The notes beneath the pieces are model-generated. The model had not been told where the DNA came from, made no database searches, and worked only from the letters and a program-made list of their open reading frames with translations. A stretch of 28,703 bases of DNA from assembly GCA_937974295.1 (NCBI GenBank), contig CALBWN010000039.1, forward strand, positions 1 to 28,703, in the 5' to 3' direction. Below, piece after piece: positions 8,022-15,789 of the stretch; the stretch's first letter is position 1; the number at the start of each line of letters is the position of its first letter. Position numbers and translations under genes: made by a program. Source of the stretch: an uncultured Candidatus Saccharibacteria bacterium (GTDB lineage: Bacteria; Patescibacteriota; Saccharimonadia; Saccharimonadales; Saccharimonadaceae).

Positions 8022-8978
8022 CTATACTGCATCATCATCGTTGGCTATTGCTCCGCTATTGTGGGTATAGTGGAATACCTCGAGCGCAGTACCTAGGCTA
8101 TTGATCGATTGCTCTGCACCTTCTGCTTTAGCATGCATTATATCGGCTATGTCGGCAATCTTGTTGAGAGACACTAACATACTGCTGAGCATCTCCTGCA
8201 TTCCACGTTGCAGCTGCTGGGCAAATGCTTCCTCGTATTCTTCGTGGTTTGGGTCTTCCTCATTTTTCTCATGGTAACGCCATTGGTTGGCTTTTTCCTT
8301 CAATTCATCGAACAGGGTGCGGAGCGTGTCAGTATGGTAGCCAAGTGTATCGGTACCATCATGGTCAGTTCCGTGAGCACCGAGCTCCTTGAAATTGATA
8401 TCGGCATCGCTACAGCACTTCTGTGCATCAGTAAGAAATGTAGCAAATGCAGTATTGTTGCTATCATCTGATTTTTCCGTTTCAGTAGACTCTGTGTCTA
8501 GATCAGTCGCTTGGTTTGTATGAATTGTCTCATCATCAGTCGACGATACATTATCTTTATCTTTATCTTCTGTTTCTCGTACAAGGACATCAAGCTGGTC
8601 GCGTACAGTCTGCAGCAGTGCATCAAATTCTTCATAGAGGTCTTTACTCTTTGCGCTGAGTAATGATTCGATGCTACCAATATCATCCTCAAAAAGGGCA
8701 TCATAATAATCGATATATGCCACCATATCATCAAGATCTTGTGGGTCTTCGCCGCGTGCGTTTATCTCTCTTACTTTAATCACTGGACTACCGACCATGT
8801 CTGGTTTTGTCTTCCGTACTTTATCGGCGTACTCTTTGATAACCGGTGCGCGATCGACCAGCTCAGTGATACTTGTAATGAGTTGTTCGGGCAGTTGGCC
8901 CTCATGCGACGGCTCATTATGCGGTAAGTCGCGTGGATCACTACTGCCTTGGGGAGGGTGGTTGTTGTTGTTTCTCAT
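8022..8978 (-). CDS. Unknown acidic helical cytoplasmic protein
   Basis: 318 residues from the ATG at 8978; I do not recognise a family. No signal peptide or membrane segment is seen. The composition is strongly acidic (many Asp/Glu/Asn/Thr), with stretches such as RETEDKDKDNVSSTDDE and likely helices in the second half (EEYEEAFAQQLQRGMQEMLSSM and following), so coiled-coil or helical-bundle structure is plausible. The start was chosen because an extended -10 box sits six bases upstream; the frame extends a further 16 codons to 9026 but that would place the start before the promoter. Codons are somewhat more AT-rich than in the flanking genes. It is convergent with obgE and divergent from exonuclease I. 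Confidence 0.7.
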   Translation of the reverse strand: MRNNNNHPPQGSSDPRDLPHNEPSHEGQLPEQLITSITELVDRAPVIKEYADKVRKTKPDMVGSPVIKVREINARGEDPQDLDDMVAYIDYYDALFEDDIGSIESLLSAKSKDLYEEFDALLQTVRDQLDVLVRETEDKDKDNVSSTDDETIHTNQATDLDTESTETEKSDDSNNTAFATFLTDAQKCCSDADINFKELGAHGTDHDGTDTLGYHTDTLRTLFDELKEKANQWRYHEKNEEDPNHEEYEEAFAQQLQRGMQEMLSSMLVSLNKIADIADIMHAKAEGAEQSINSLGTALEVFHYTHNSGAIANDDDAV

Positions 8979-8984
8979 GCCTTT

Positions 8985-8993
8985 ACTGTAGCA
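8985..8993 (-). promoter_or_regulatory. Extended -10 promoter of the acidic protein gene
   Basis: On the minus strand TGcTACAGT, followed by six bases and then ATG. Suggests a leaderless transcript. Confidence 0.5.
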
Positions 8994-9078
8994 CATAGTG
9001 GCAAAATATGGTAATAAATAGAGCAATAGTGCGAAGATGGACTATACAAGACCATAATCGCGCACAATAAGTGTAATT

Positions 9079-9087
9079 TGCTATACT
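9079..9087 (+). promoter_or_regulatory. Extended -10 promoter of exonuclease I
   Basis: TGcTATACT ending six bases before the ATG at 9094. No -35 of quality and no Shine-Dalgarno are seen. Confidence 0.6.
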
Positions 9088-9093
9088 ATACCT

Positions 9094-10506
9094 ATGGCAC
9101 AAACATTCTTTTTCTACGACCTTGAGACGAGTGGCTTCCGAGCGCAGACGGATCGGATTATGCAGTTTGCCGGGCAGCGGACAGATATGGACTTGCAGCC
9201 GATTGGCGAGCCATATAACTTTCTCGTGACGCTCAGCGACGATACCTTGCCAAGCCCTGATGCCCTGATGGTGACTGGCATCACGCCGCAGAAGACGCTA
9301 GAGGAGGGCTATAGCGAGGCAGAGTGTGCGCGGATGGTGAGCGAGGAGATCTTCACACCAGGGACGATCGCTGTGGGATTCAACAATGTGCGCTTTGATG
9401 ATGAGTTTATCCGCCATCTGCTGTGGCGGAACTTTTATGATCCATACGAGTGGAGCTGGAAGGATGAGCGGAGCCGCTGGGATATGCTCGATGTGGTGCG
9501 GCTGACGCGGGCGCTACGGCCAGATGGCATTGAGTGGCCGATGGATGCGAATGGTCAGCCTACCAACCGTCTGGAACTCATTACTAAAGCTAATGGCATT
9601 GCACACAACAATGCACACGACGCCTTCGCTGATGTAGCAGCGCTGATAGAAGTAACGAAGCTAGTGCAGCGCGCTCAGCCTCAACTCTTTGACTACCTCC
9701 TTACCATGCGCGACAAGAGGGCGGTGCAGCGGCTGGTCAATCTCGAGACCAAGCAGCCCTTCGTCTATACCAGTGGCCGCTACGATAAGCAGCATGCCAA
9801 GACGACCGTCGCCTTTCCGCTAGCGCCAGCCCCCAATAGTAATGTTTTGGTCTACGACCTGCGCTACGACCCAACGCCGTTTGTGAACCTAAGCCAGCAG
9901 GAGCTTGCCAAGAAAATCTTTGCTACCTGGGAGGAGCGCCAAGCCAATGGCTTTGTGGCGCTACCGGTCAAACCATTGCAATACAATCGCTGCCCAGCCG
10001 TTGCACCACTTGGTGTGCTAGAGCAGGGTGATGGCTGGAGTAAGATCCATCTCGAGGCGGCTACTGTGGCGCGCCACCGCGATATCCTGCTTCACCATCC
10101 CGACTTTGCTGAGAAGCTCCGCACACTCTACGAAAAAAAGCGTGAGTACAAAAAATCAACCGACCCCGAAGGGCAGCTCTACGACAGCTTCGTCTCGGAC
10201 GCAGACAAGACACACATTGCTGCAGTGCGCAGCGCCGATGCCAAGGCGCTGGCAGACTTCCACCCAGCCTTTCGTGATGAGCGCCTGCCCGAGCTGCTAC
10301 TCCACTACAAAGCGCGTAGCTTCCCACAGAGCTTGAGCGACGACGAGCAAGCTCAGTGGAAGCAATGGCGGAGCACCCACCTGCAGGCCCAGCTGCCGAG
10401 CTTTATGGCGTCGTTGCAGCGCCTGGCTAAGGCAGGCACAGCAGATGAATTTATCATGCAGGAGCTGCAGTTGTGGCTTGAGGCAGTGATGCCAGTGGGT
10501 GAGTAG
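9094..10506 (+). CDS. sbcB: Exodeoxyribonuclease I (single-strand 3'-5')
   Basis: 470 residues, close to the usual ~475. N-terminal DEDDh exonuclease domain: FFFYDLETSG (Asp and Glu ligands), GFNNVRFDDEFIRHLLWRNF (Asp), and HNNAHDAFADV at ~171-182 (His and Asp). It is followed by the SH3-like and C-terminal helical parts typical of ExoI (NRCPAVAPLG, then WSKIHLEAATVARHRDILL). ExoI digests ssDNA from the 3' end in recombination and mismatch repair, and binds SSB. The gene is a single transcription unit with its own promoter. Downstream is a 400-nt gap without a strong terminator; a weak hairpin lies near 10668-10700. Confidence 0.93.
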   Translation: MAQTFFFYDLETSGFRAQTDRIMQFAGQRTDMDLQPIGEPYNFLVTLSDDTLPSPDALMVTGITPQKTLEEGYSEAECARMVSEEIFTPGTIAVGFNNVRFDDEFIRHLLWRNFYDPYEWSWKDERSRWDMLDVVRLTRALRPDGIEWPMDANGQPTNRLELITKANGIAHNNAHDAFADVAALIEVTKLVQRAQPQLFDYLLTMRDKRAVQRLVNLETKQPFVYTSGRYDKQHAKTTVAFPLAPAPNSNVLVYDLRYDPTPFVNLSQQELAKKIFATWEERQANGFVALPVKPLQYNRCPAVAPLGVLEQGDGWSKIHLEAATVARHRDILLHHPDFAEKLRTLYEKKREYKKSTDPEGQLYDSFVSDADKTHIAAVRSADAKALADFHPAFRDERLPELLLHYKARSFPQSLSDDEQAQWKQWRSTHLQAQLPSFMASLQRLAKAGTADEFIMQELQLWLEAVMPVGE

Positions 10507-10767
10507 AAAAGCCTTGAGCATCAAAAATCTTCACTTCTCTATTGATTCTCTACTATTTCATTTGAGCAAGAGTAAGAAGCTGGTTGTCTGATCAGCTTTG
10601 AACCTGAGCAGTCACTCGTCAGTGAATGCCGACTTTTGTAATATTCTTGAGGAGAAAGCGGCGGGGAAGAGAGCCACGAAAATTGGTGGGTAGCTCTTTG
10701 TGGATTCAATAGAAGAAGCGTTATATAACGATAAATTTTAAGACGCTTAATTACGAGAGCGTAGATA
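10507..10767. other. Gene-free stretch with weak inverted repeats
   Basis: I see no gene. It contains an imperfect hairpin near 10668-10700 (AAGAG..CCAC / GTGG..CTCTT) without a T tract, and nested inverted repeats at 10716-10748: AAGCGT / ACGCTT around the palindrome CGTTATATAACG (10719-10730). Probably a decayed intergenic region between exonuclease I and the Fur-like fragment. Confidence 0.4.
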
Positions 10768-10857
10768 TCAGCTAGCCTGTCGAAGGCGCTGGCAGCGTGG
10801 GCAAATCCCTTGAATCTCGAACGTGTGCGAGGGCTCGGCGAGGTGATGGTGATAAAT
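10768..10857 (-). pseudogene. Fragment resembling the C-terminus of a Fur/PerR regulator
   Basis: The minus strand encodes YHHHLAEPSHTFEIQGICPR followed by CQRLRQAS and a stop. The spacing SHxFEIxGxCxxC matches the last metal-binding segment of Fur/PerR proteins ([N/S]H-x-L/F-E-x-x-G-x-C-x-x-C). The rest of a Fur protein is missing: upstream in this frame lies the terminator and coding region of the GlsB/YeaQ-type gene. I read it as a remnant left after deletion or replacement. A chance match cannot be excluded with only about 28 residues. Confidence 0.45.
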
Positions 10858-10858
10858 A

Positions 10859-10889
10859 AACACCCCAGCCATCCCCTGGGGTGTTTTGT
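10859..10889 (-). terminator. Terminator after the GlsB/YeaQ-type gene
   Basis: Perfect 10-bp stem AACACCCCAG / CTGGGGTGTT with a short loop. T-rich sequence on both sides makes it potentially bidirectional. Confidence 0.85.
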
Positions 10890-10912
10890 GTTGAAGTTGG
10901 CTTGGCCTGAGC

Positions 10913-11167
10913 TTATTTTTTGATAAGCTTGAGGATAACCAGCAGCACAACTGCACCAAAGAAGGCGGTCAGCAGGCTAGCGAAATTAAAGCCGGTCAGC
11001 ACATCGGCACTGCCGCCCATCAGGCTTACCAGCCAGCCACCGAGCATTGCGCCGATGATACCAACGATGATGTTGGTCAGTGCGCCTGAGTCTTCACCTT
11101 TATTTACCACCTTGGATGCCAGCCAGCCGGCAAGACCACCGATGATAAGCCATACAAGTATAGTCAT
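10913..11167 (-). CDS. GlsB/YeaQ/YmgE family small membrane protein
   Basis: 84 residues with three hydrophobic helices: ILVWLIIGGLAGWLASKVV, a Gly-rich IIVGIIGAMLGGWLVSLMG, and LLTAFFGAVVLLVILKLI. The G-x-x-G-W-L-A pattern and N-I-I-V-G-I-I-G-A are typical of the transglycosylase-associated family (PF04226), whose molecular function is not settled; members are often stress-induced. The start is ATG 11167, with AAGGAG 11 bases upstream; a TTG further upstream is rejected because it would lie before that site. Own promoter at 11204-11212. It sits just after the stress chaperone clpB on the same strand. Confidence 0.85.
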   Translation of the reverse strand: MTILVWLIIGGLAGWLASKVVNKGEDSGALTNIIVGIIGAMLGGWLVSLMGGSADVLTGFNFASLLTAFFGAVVLLVILKLIKK

Positions 11168-11203
11168 AGTTGATTGTCTCCTTATCAATAGTATTGTCGT
11201 ATT

Positions 11204-11212
11204 AGTATAACA
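11204..11212 (-). promoter_or_regulatory. Extended -10 promoter of the GlsB/YeaQ-type gene
   Basis: Minus strand TGtTATACT, about 36 bases before the ATG. Unlike most promoters here it is followed by a normal leader with Shine-Dalgarno. Confidence 0.55.
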
Positions 11213-11229
11213 TGCTTGGGGAGTAAAAG

Positions 11230-13383
11230 CTACTCGGACGCCTGCGGGCTAAAGGTGACTCGCCCGTCAGCTGCCTTCGCTACCACCGCCATACCTTCGT
11301 GGATGCGCCCATCGATCAGCTCCAGCGCCAGCGGGTCAAGAATACGCTTTTGCACTAAGCGCTTCAGCGGCCGGGCACCGAAGCTCGGGTCATAGCCATC
11401 CCGGGCCAACATGTCGCGGACGCTCTCGTCAAACGCCAGCGTGATATCGCGGCTGTCTTTGACTTGGCGGGCAACGCGCTCCAGCTGCACGTCGACGATG
11501 GCTCGCATGGCCTGCTCGTGAATACGGTCGAAGATCACGATGTCATCAATGCGGTTGAGGAATTCTGGGCGGAAGTGCTGGCGCAGCACCTCAAGCATTT
11601 TATTGTCCAGCACAGACAGGTCATCGCCAGTAAAGTCCATAATCATCTGTGAGCCAACGTTGCTCGTCATGATAATAATGGTGTTACTAAAGTCGATCGT
11701 CCGGCCTTGGCCATCAGTCAGGCGGCCGTCGTCCAGTACCTGGAGGAGCACGTTGAAGACGTCGGGGTGGGCCTTCTCGATTTCGTCAAACAGTACCACG
11801 CTGTAGGGGCGACGGCGCACTGCTTCGGTGAGTTGCCCACCTTGGTCGTAGCCGACGTAGCCTGGTGGCGAGCCAATCAGGCGGGCTACGGCGTGGCGCT
11901 CCATGTATTCACTCATATCGATGCGAATCATGGCGTGCTCGTCGTCAAATAATTCGCGGCACAGGCTGCGGGCCACCTCTGTTTTGCCGACGCCAGTTGG
12001 GCCAAGGAAGAGGAAGGAGCCAATTGGCCGATTGGTATCACTGAGCCCAGCGCGTGAACGGCGAATGGCGCTCGCCACGGCGGCCACGGCGCGGTCTTGG
12101 CCAATCACCTGGCGGCCGATTGAGTCTTCAAGCTTGGTTAATTTACTTGATTCGCTTTCCATCAGCCGCTCGACGGGGATGCCCGTCCAGCGCGCCACCA
12201 CACTGGCGATGTCATCAGGCGTGACTTCTTCGCGCAGTAAGCGGTCGGCTGGTGGGATGGCCGCCAGTTCCTGGCGGGCGGTGCTCAGCTTTTTCTCTAG
12301 CTCTGGCATATCGCCGTATTTGATACGGCTGGCGGTTGCCAGATCGGCATCGCGTTCGGCGATTTCCAATTGTGAGCGCAGACTGTCCATTTTTTCAGCA
12401 GCGGTGTTGACAGTCTGGAGGATGTCCTTTTCGTGCTGCCATTTGCTGTCAATCGCCTTAGCCTGAGCCCGGAGGTCAGCGATCTGCTGCTTGATTTCTG
12501 CTTTGCGGGCCTTGGCGTGGTCGGATTTGTCTTTTTTGAGCGCGGCTTCTTCAATCTCCAGCTGCAAGCGGCGGTTATTGAGCCGATCCAGACTAATCGG
12601 CACGCTCTCTAGCTGCATCTTGAGCGCGCTGGTTGCTTCGTCCAGCAGGTCAACCGCCTTATCTGGTAAAAAGCGATCAGGTAAGTAGCGAGTAGACAGC
12701 CGCGCTGCCGCCACAATCGCATCATCGGCAATCTTGACACCGTGGTGAACCTCGTACTTTTCCTTGAGGCCGCGCAAGATAGCGATGGTGTCGTCAAAAC
12801 TCGGCTCGCCGACGTAAACTGGCTGAAAGCGCCGCTCCAGCGCCGCGTCCTTCTCGACATACTGGCGGTACTCAGCCAGCGTGGTGGCACCAATCATATG
12901 CAGTTTGCCGCGGGCCAGGGCAGGTTTGAGCATATTGCCGGCGTCCATACTGCCTTCGCCTTTGCCAGCGCCGACCATGGTGTGGATTTCATCAACGAAA
13001 AGGATGATCTCGCCAGCAGCTTCCTCTACCTCTTTTAATACGCCTTTGAGGCGCTCTTCAAATTGGCCACGAAAGCTGGCGCCGGCTAGCAAGCTGGAGA
13101 TCTCCAGGCTAATCAGCCGCTTATCCCGCAGCGAGGCTGGTACGTTGCCCTTAACGATGCGCTGCGCCAGCGCCTCGACGATGGCGGTTTTACCAACGCC
13201 CGGCTCGCCGATCAGTACCGGGTTATTCTTGGTGCGTCGACTGAGGATCTGCATAGTGCGGCGGATTTCTTCATCCCGGCCGATCACTGGGTCGAGCTTG
13301 CCCTCACGCGCCAGGGCGGTGAGGTCGGTGCCAAATTGCTCGAGAGGTTTTTTGTTATCTTGTTGGTTCATGTTTGGTGGCAT
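11230..13383 (-). CDS. clpB: Disaggregase ClpB lacking the N-terminal domain
   Basis: 717 residues from the ATG at 13383, which has AAGGAGGG four bases upstream. After only ~14 residues it enters the first AAA+ module (FGTDLTALAREGKLDPVIGR), with Walker A GEPGVGKT at ~59-66 and Walker B/DEIHTMVGAG. A long coiled M-domain (~260-390, RLNNRRLQLEIEEAALKK onward) identifies it as ClpB rather than ClpA or ClpC. The second AAA+ module has GPTGVGKT (~460) and EYMERHAVARLIGSPPGYVG. The usual ~145-residue Clp_N domain is absent, and the frame extension to 13467 does not supply it. ClpB hexamers pull proteins out of aggregates together with DnaK. Transcription is under a CIRCE/HrcA operator. Confidence 0.93.
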   Translation of the reverse strand: MPPNMNQQDNKKPLEQFGTDLTALAREGKLDPVIGRDEEIRRTMQILSRRTKNNPVLIGEPGVGKTAIVEALAQRIVKGNVPASLRDKRLISLEISSLLAGASFRGQFEERLKGVLKEVEEAAGEIILFVDEIHTMVGAGKGEGSMDAGNMLKPALARGKLHMIGATTLAEYRQYVEKDAALERRFQPVYVGEPSFDDTIAILRGLKEKYEVHHGVKIADDAIVAAARLSTRYLPDRFLPDKAVDLLDEATSALKMQLESVPISLDRLNNRRLQLEIEEAALKKDKSDHAKARKAEIKQQIADLRAQAKAIDSKWQHEKDILQTVNTAAEKMDSLRSQLEIAERDADLATASRIKYGDMPELEKKLSTARQELAAIPPADRLLREEVTPDDIASVVARWTGIPVERLMESESSKLTKLEDSIGRQVIGQDRAVAAVASAIRRSRAGLSDTNRPIGSFLFLGPTGVGKTEVARSLCRELFDDEHAMIRIDMSEYMERHAVARLIGSPPGYVGYDQGGQLTEAVRRRPYSVVLFDEIEKAHPDVFNVLLQVLDDGRLTDGQGRTIDFSNTIIIMTSNVGSQMIMDFTGDDLSVLDNKMLEVLRQHFRPEFLNRIDDIVIFDRIHEQAMRAIVDVQLERVARQVKDSRDITLAFDESVRDMLARDGYDPSFGARPLKRLVQKRILDPLALELIDGRIHEGMAVVAKAADGRVTFSPQASE

Positions 13384-13487
13384 ATATCCCTCCTTGTAGT
13401 TATATAGTGCGGGCAACAGAACGCCCGGTGAATTACTTAAAAACGAGTAGCCGATCGCGCTGGGCATCAGTCGCGCGGCCTATTGGT

Positions 13488-13516
13488 ATAGTAACAAATT
13501 AGCACTCTCGGTGCAA
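13488..13516 (-). promoter_or_regulatory. Probable clpB promoter
   Basis: Minus strand TTGCAC (13516-13511), 17 bases, TACTAT (13493-13488). The -35 and spacer lie inside the CIRCE element, so repressor binding would block polymerase. Box matches are only moderate. Confidence 0.45.
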
Positions 13517-13525
13517 GAGTGCTAA
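13499..13525. promoter_or_regulatory. CIRCE operator (HrcA binding site)
   Basis: TTAGCACTC, nine bases, GAGTGCTAA: an exact match to the CIRCE consensus. It lies 116 bases before the clpB start. It implies an HrcA repressor elsewhere in the genome. Confidence 0.95.
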
Positions 13526-13686
13526 TTGACATGAGTTTTGATAGGTGTACGTGATTTGCTCAGCACTGCTTTCTTAGTGTCAAGTGTGCTCTCATAAGAG
13601 TAATATAAGACATTGATGTTTCGGCGACTAACCTCCCTGAGTAGGACCAAAAGGATATAGCAGCAATCAGTCTCCATTCTTTTGTG

Positions 13687-13692
13687 TATAAT
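13687..13692 (+). promoter_or_regulatory. -10 box of the NUDIX gene
   Basis: Perfect TATAAT ending seven bases before the ATG at 13700; the transcript would be leaderless. The 13526-13686 interval before it holds nothing I recognise. Confidence 0.6.
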
Positions 13693-13699
13693 AGACGCC

Positions 13700-14200
13700 A
13701 TGACAAACATATATTTTACTCGGGCAATCCAACCGGACAATAGCCAACCCCATTTCTTAGCCAAAGCACTTATTGTTGATGCGACTGGCAAAATTCTCGT
13801 CCTTGAGCGCAGTAATACGCACCCGCTCTTTCCGCATGGTGCCGACCTGCCTGGTGGCATCGTCGAGCCTGGTGAGACACCGCTTGAAGCAGCGCGGCGG
13901 GAAATAGAAGAAGAGACTGGCCTTGGCTTTGTGCCGAGCCAGCTGAGTGTGGCCTTCGAGCATGTACTGCCGCACCCTGATGGTCGGCGGCTAAGCTATA
14001 TGTGCTATGCGGCACTGGTTGATGGCGATGCGCCAGAAATTACCCTCAGTTGGGAGCACAGTAGCTACCAATGGCTCACACCAGACGAGCTTATGCAGCA
14101 GCCCATTACGTCGCAAACCGACTATCCCTTTGCGGCGGCGGTGCATTATATCAGCTCATTGCGGCACTATGTGCAGCAGGAGCGGCCAGAGCTGCTGTAA
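13700..14200 (+). CDS. NUDIX hydrolase
   Basis: 166 residues. The Nudix box (GGIVEPGETPLEAARREI followed by EEETGL) fits the GX5EX7REUXEEXGU pattern completely, so the Mg-binding helix is intact. A preceding strand (ALIVDATGKILVLERS) is typical of the fold. Substrate is not predictable: possibly a damaged or non-canonical nucleotide, a sugar nucleotide or similar. I start at ATG 13700 rather than an in-frame TTG at 13682, because a perfect TATAAT overlaps the latter. The next gene, a nucleotidase, starts 23 bases after the stop and has its own Shine-Dalgarno, so the two likely form a nucleotide clean-up operon. Confidence 0.9.
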   Translation: MTNIYFTRAIQPDNSQPHFLAKALIVDATGKILVLERSNTHPLFPHGADLPGGIVEPGETPLEAARREIEEETGLGFVPSQLSVAFEHVLPHPDGRRLSYMCYAALVDGDAPEITLSWEHSSYQWLTPDELMQQPITSQTDYPFAAAVHYISSLRHYVQQERPELL

Positions 14201-14223
14201 CCGGTACATAAAAAGGAGTATGT

Positions 14224-14883
14224 ATGGAATACGTAAAAAGCAACAGACCTGCTATTGCCGTCGACCTTGATGATGTCGTCTTTCCTTGTGCTGAAGGGCT
14301 AGTGGCAGCATATAATGAGCATTACGGTACCAACTTTCGGCCCAATATGCCACAATCGACCTGGGACGTACCACCAGAAGAAGTGCAAGAGCGATTTAAT
14401 GGATTGCAGCTGGGGACGACACCAGGCATGGCGAAGCCTGATTGGTTTGAGGAGATGCAAGTCCCAGACAGAGAAACGATTGAGGCGTTGCGAAGACTAG
14501 CGGCCAAGTATCGACTCTATGCAGTCTCGGCCCGGCATTATGGCCTGGCAGACGTGACACAGCAGAGTATCGAAAAGTACTTGCCTGATGTCTTTGATCA
14601 GGTTATTTTGACGCGGCGGCCAGTCGAAACTGAGGATGGCATCAAGGTAACGACCGACTCCAAGACAGAGATATACCGGCAGTACAATATGACGGTTGCG
14701 ATTGATGACTCGCCGCATCACCTCGAGCGTGGCCTTGAGGGGGATGATGCGCCGCTTGGCTTGGCAATTTTATTTGGCGAACGGCCATGGCACCCAGGCG
14801 CTACGATCGACGATCCGCGCGCTATTGAGTGTCGCACCTGGGCGGAGGCGGAAGAGGCTATTGCCCGGTATTTCGCTCGGTAA
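14224..14883 (+). CDS. HAD-superfamily 5'-nucleotidase (NT5C/YqfW-like)
   Basis: 219 residues. HAD motifs in order: IAVDLDDVVF (motif I, nucleophile and acid Asp), a cap region rich in Trp/Pro (STWDVPPEEVQERF), VSARH (motif II Ser), a Lys in DSKTEIY (motif III), and AIDDSPHH (motif IV acidic pair). This pattern fits the NT5C deoxyribonucleotidase / YqfW group that removes phosphate from (deoxy)nucleoside monophosphates; the exact substrate is inference. AAGGAG lies about eight bases before the ATG, and the gene follows the NUDIX hydrolase closely. Confidence 0.8.
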   Translation: MEYVKSNRPAIAVDLDDVVFPCAEGLVAAYNEHYGTNFRPNMPQSTWDVPPEEVQERFNGLQLGTTPGMAKPDWFEEMQVPDRETIEALRRLAAKYRLYAVSARHYGLADVTQQSIEKYLPDVFDQVILTRRPVETEDGIKVTTDSKTEIYRQYNMTVAIDDSPHHLERGLEGDDAPLGLAILFGERPWHPGATIDDPRAIECRTWAEAEEAIARYFAR

Positions 14884-14951
14884 ATTTGAGTGAGAAACAT
14901 CTGGCTATGGATAATACACTGGTTGCCTTGCAATCTGTGCGTAGGATGGGC

Positions 14952-14957
14952 TACTAT
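14952..14957 (+). promoter_or_regulatory. Possible -10 box for the YhhN-like gene
   Basis: TACTAT ending seven bases before ATG 14965 (or TATATT overlapping it). This supports 14965 as the start, but AT-rich sequence makes the call weak. Confidence 0.35.
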
Positions 14958-14964
14958 ATTTTCT

Positions 14965-15705
14965 ATGAATTTAACGATGAAACTAACGAAACTCTTGAGG
15001 GCTCTCTGGCCAGCGTTTCTCTGCGCGGTGGTGTGGCAGCTGCTGCAGTTTGCCCCAGCAGACCAGTGGTGGTGGTTGCAAAAAGCAATGAGCCCACTCA
15101 CAACGATGATGATTTTTCTTGCAGTTTGGCGCTATAGCGATCGGCGGCAGCCAACAACGTGGCTTCTTCTCGTAGCATTTGTGCTGTTTGCTGTGGCCGA
15201 CTCGCTGGTGGCGTTCTTGCCCTTCTCGCATCTCATTGTTGGGCTGGGGGTGTCTTTGCTAGCGTATCTGGTGCTCTGTGTTATAAATTTGTGGCGTCTC
15301 ATCTTTGCCCTTGCGAAAGGAGCTGCTAGGCGCATAAATTGGGGATTGCTGCTAGCTACCTTCATGGGCAATGCAATAATGGTATATTCGACACTGCACA
15401 ACGTGTTGCCGCGTGTAGAAAGCCCGCTCCTTGCTGGAGCAATAAAAGTGTATGCTGCTGTACTTATGGTGCTGATGACGAGTGGGGCAGCGGCAGCTCT
15501 GACAGACTATCGGCTGCGGTGGAGCGTGGGCAGTTGCAATGGGACAATACTTGCTGCCTCGGAGTCGGCCCTTGCGCTGCAGCTCTTTGGTAAAGCATCT
15601 GAGGCATGGATTATCTATAGTATTATGCCATTGTATTGGTGTGGCCTCGTCTCCTATGTTGCGGCAAGCCAACCAAAGAAGGAGCGGCTTACATCGCGAG
15701 TGTAG
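14965..15705 (+). CDS. YhhN/TMEM86-like polytopic membrane protein
   Basis: 246 residues if started at ATG 14965; GTG 14890 and ATG 14977 are alternatives. It has about seven or eight hydrophobic helices, for example FLCAVVWQLLQF, WLLLVAFVLFAVADSLVAF, LIVGLGVSLLAYLVLCVINL, and WCGLVSYVAAS at the end. The pattern AVADSLVAFLPFSHLIVGLG and later ILAASESALALQLFGK followed by a final Tyr/Trp-rich helix resembles the YhhN (lysoplasmalogenase) family, where these are SxxGDxxL and FxxSDxLLAxxxF. Here the second conserved Asp is Glu, so activity is uncertain. Low-similarity assignment; it could be another small membrane family. Confidence 0.5.
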   Translation: MNLTMKLTKLLRALWPAFLCAVVWQLLQFAPADQWWWLQKAMSPLTTMMIFLAVWRYSDRRQPTTWLLLVAFVLFAVADSLVAFLPFSHLIVGLGVSLLAYLVLCVINLWRLIFALAKGAARRINWGLLLATFMGNAIMVYSTLHNVLPRVESPLLAGAIKVYAAVLMVLMTSGAAAALTDYRLRWSVGSCNGTILAASESALALQLFGKASEAWIIYSIMPLYWCGLVSYVAASQPKKERLTSRV

Positions 15706-15772
15706 CACCCTAAAAGATGCGGGGAGGCTCAGCTAGCCTCTTAGTACGAACCTAGTATCTCACCAGTATACA

Positions 15773-15781
15773 TGCTACAAT
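15773..15781 (+). promoter_or_regulatory. Extended -10 promoter of uvrA
   Basis: TGcTACAAT ending eight bases before the uvrA ATG; nearly leaderless and without Shine-Dalgarno. Confidence 0.6.
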
Positions 15782-15789
15782 AAGACGAT

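Noticed and set aside
10716..10748. Nested inverted repeats as an IS end or attachment site
   Set aside because: No transposase or integrase nearby, no matching partner repeat and no target duplication seen.
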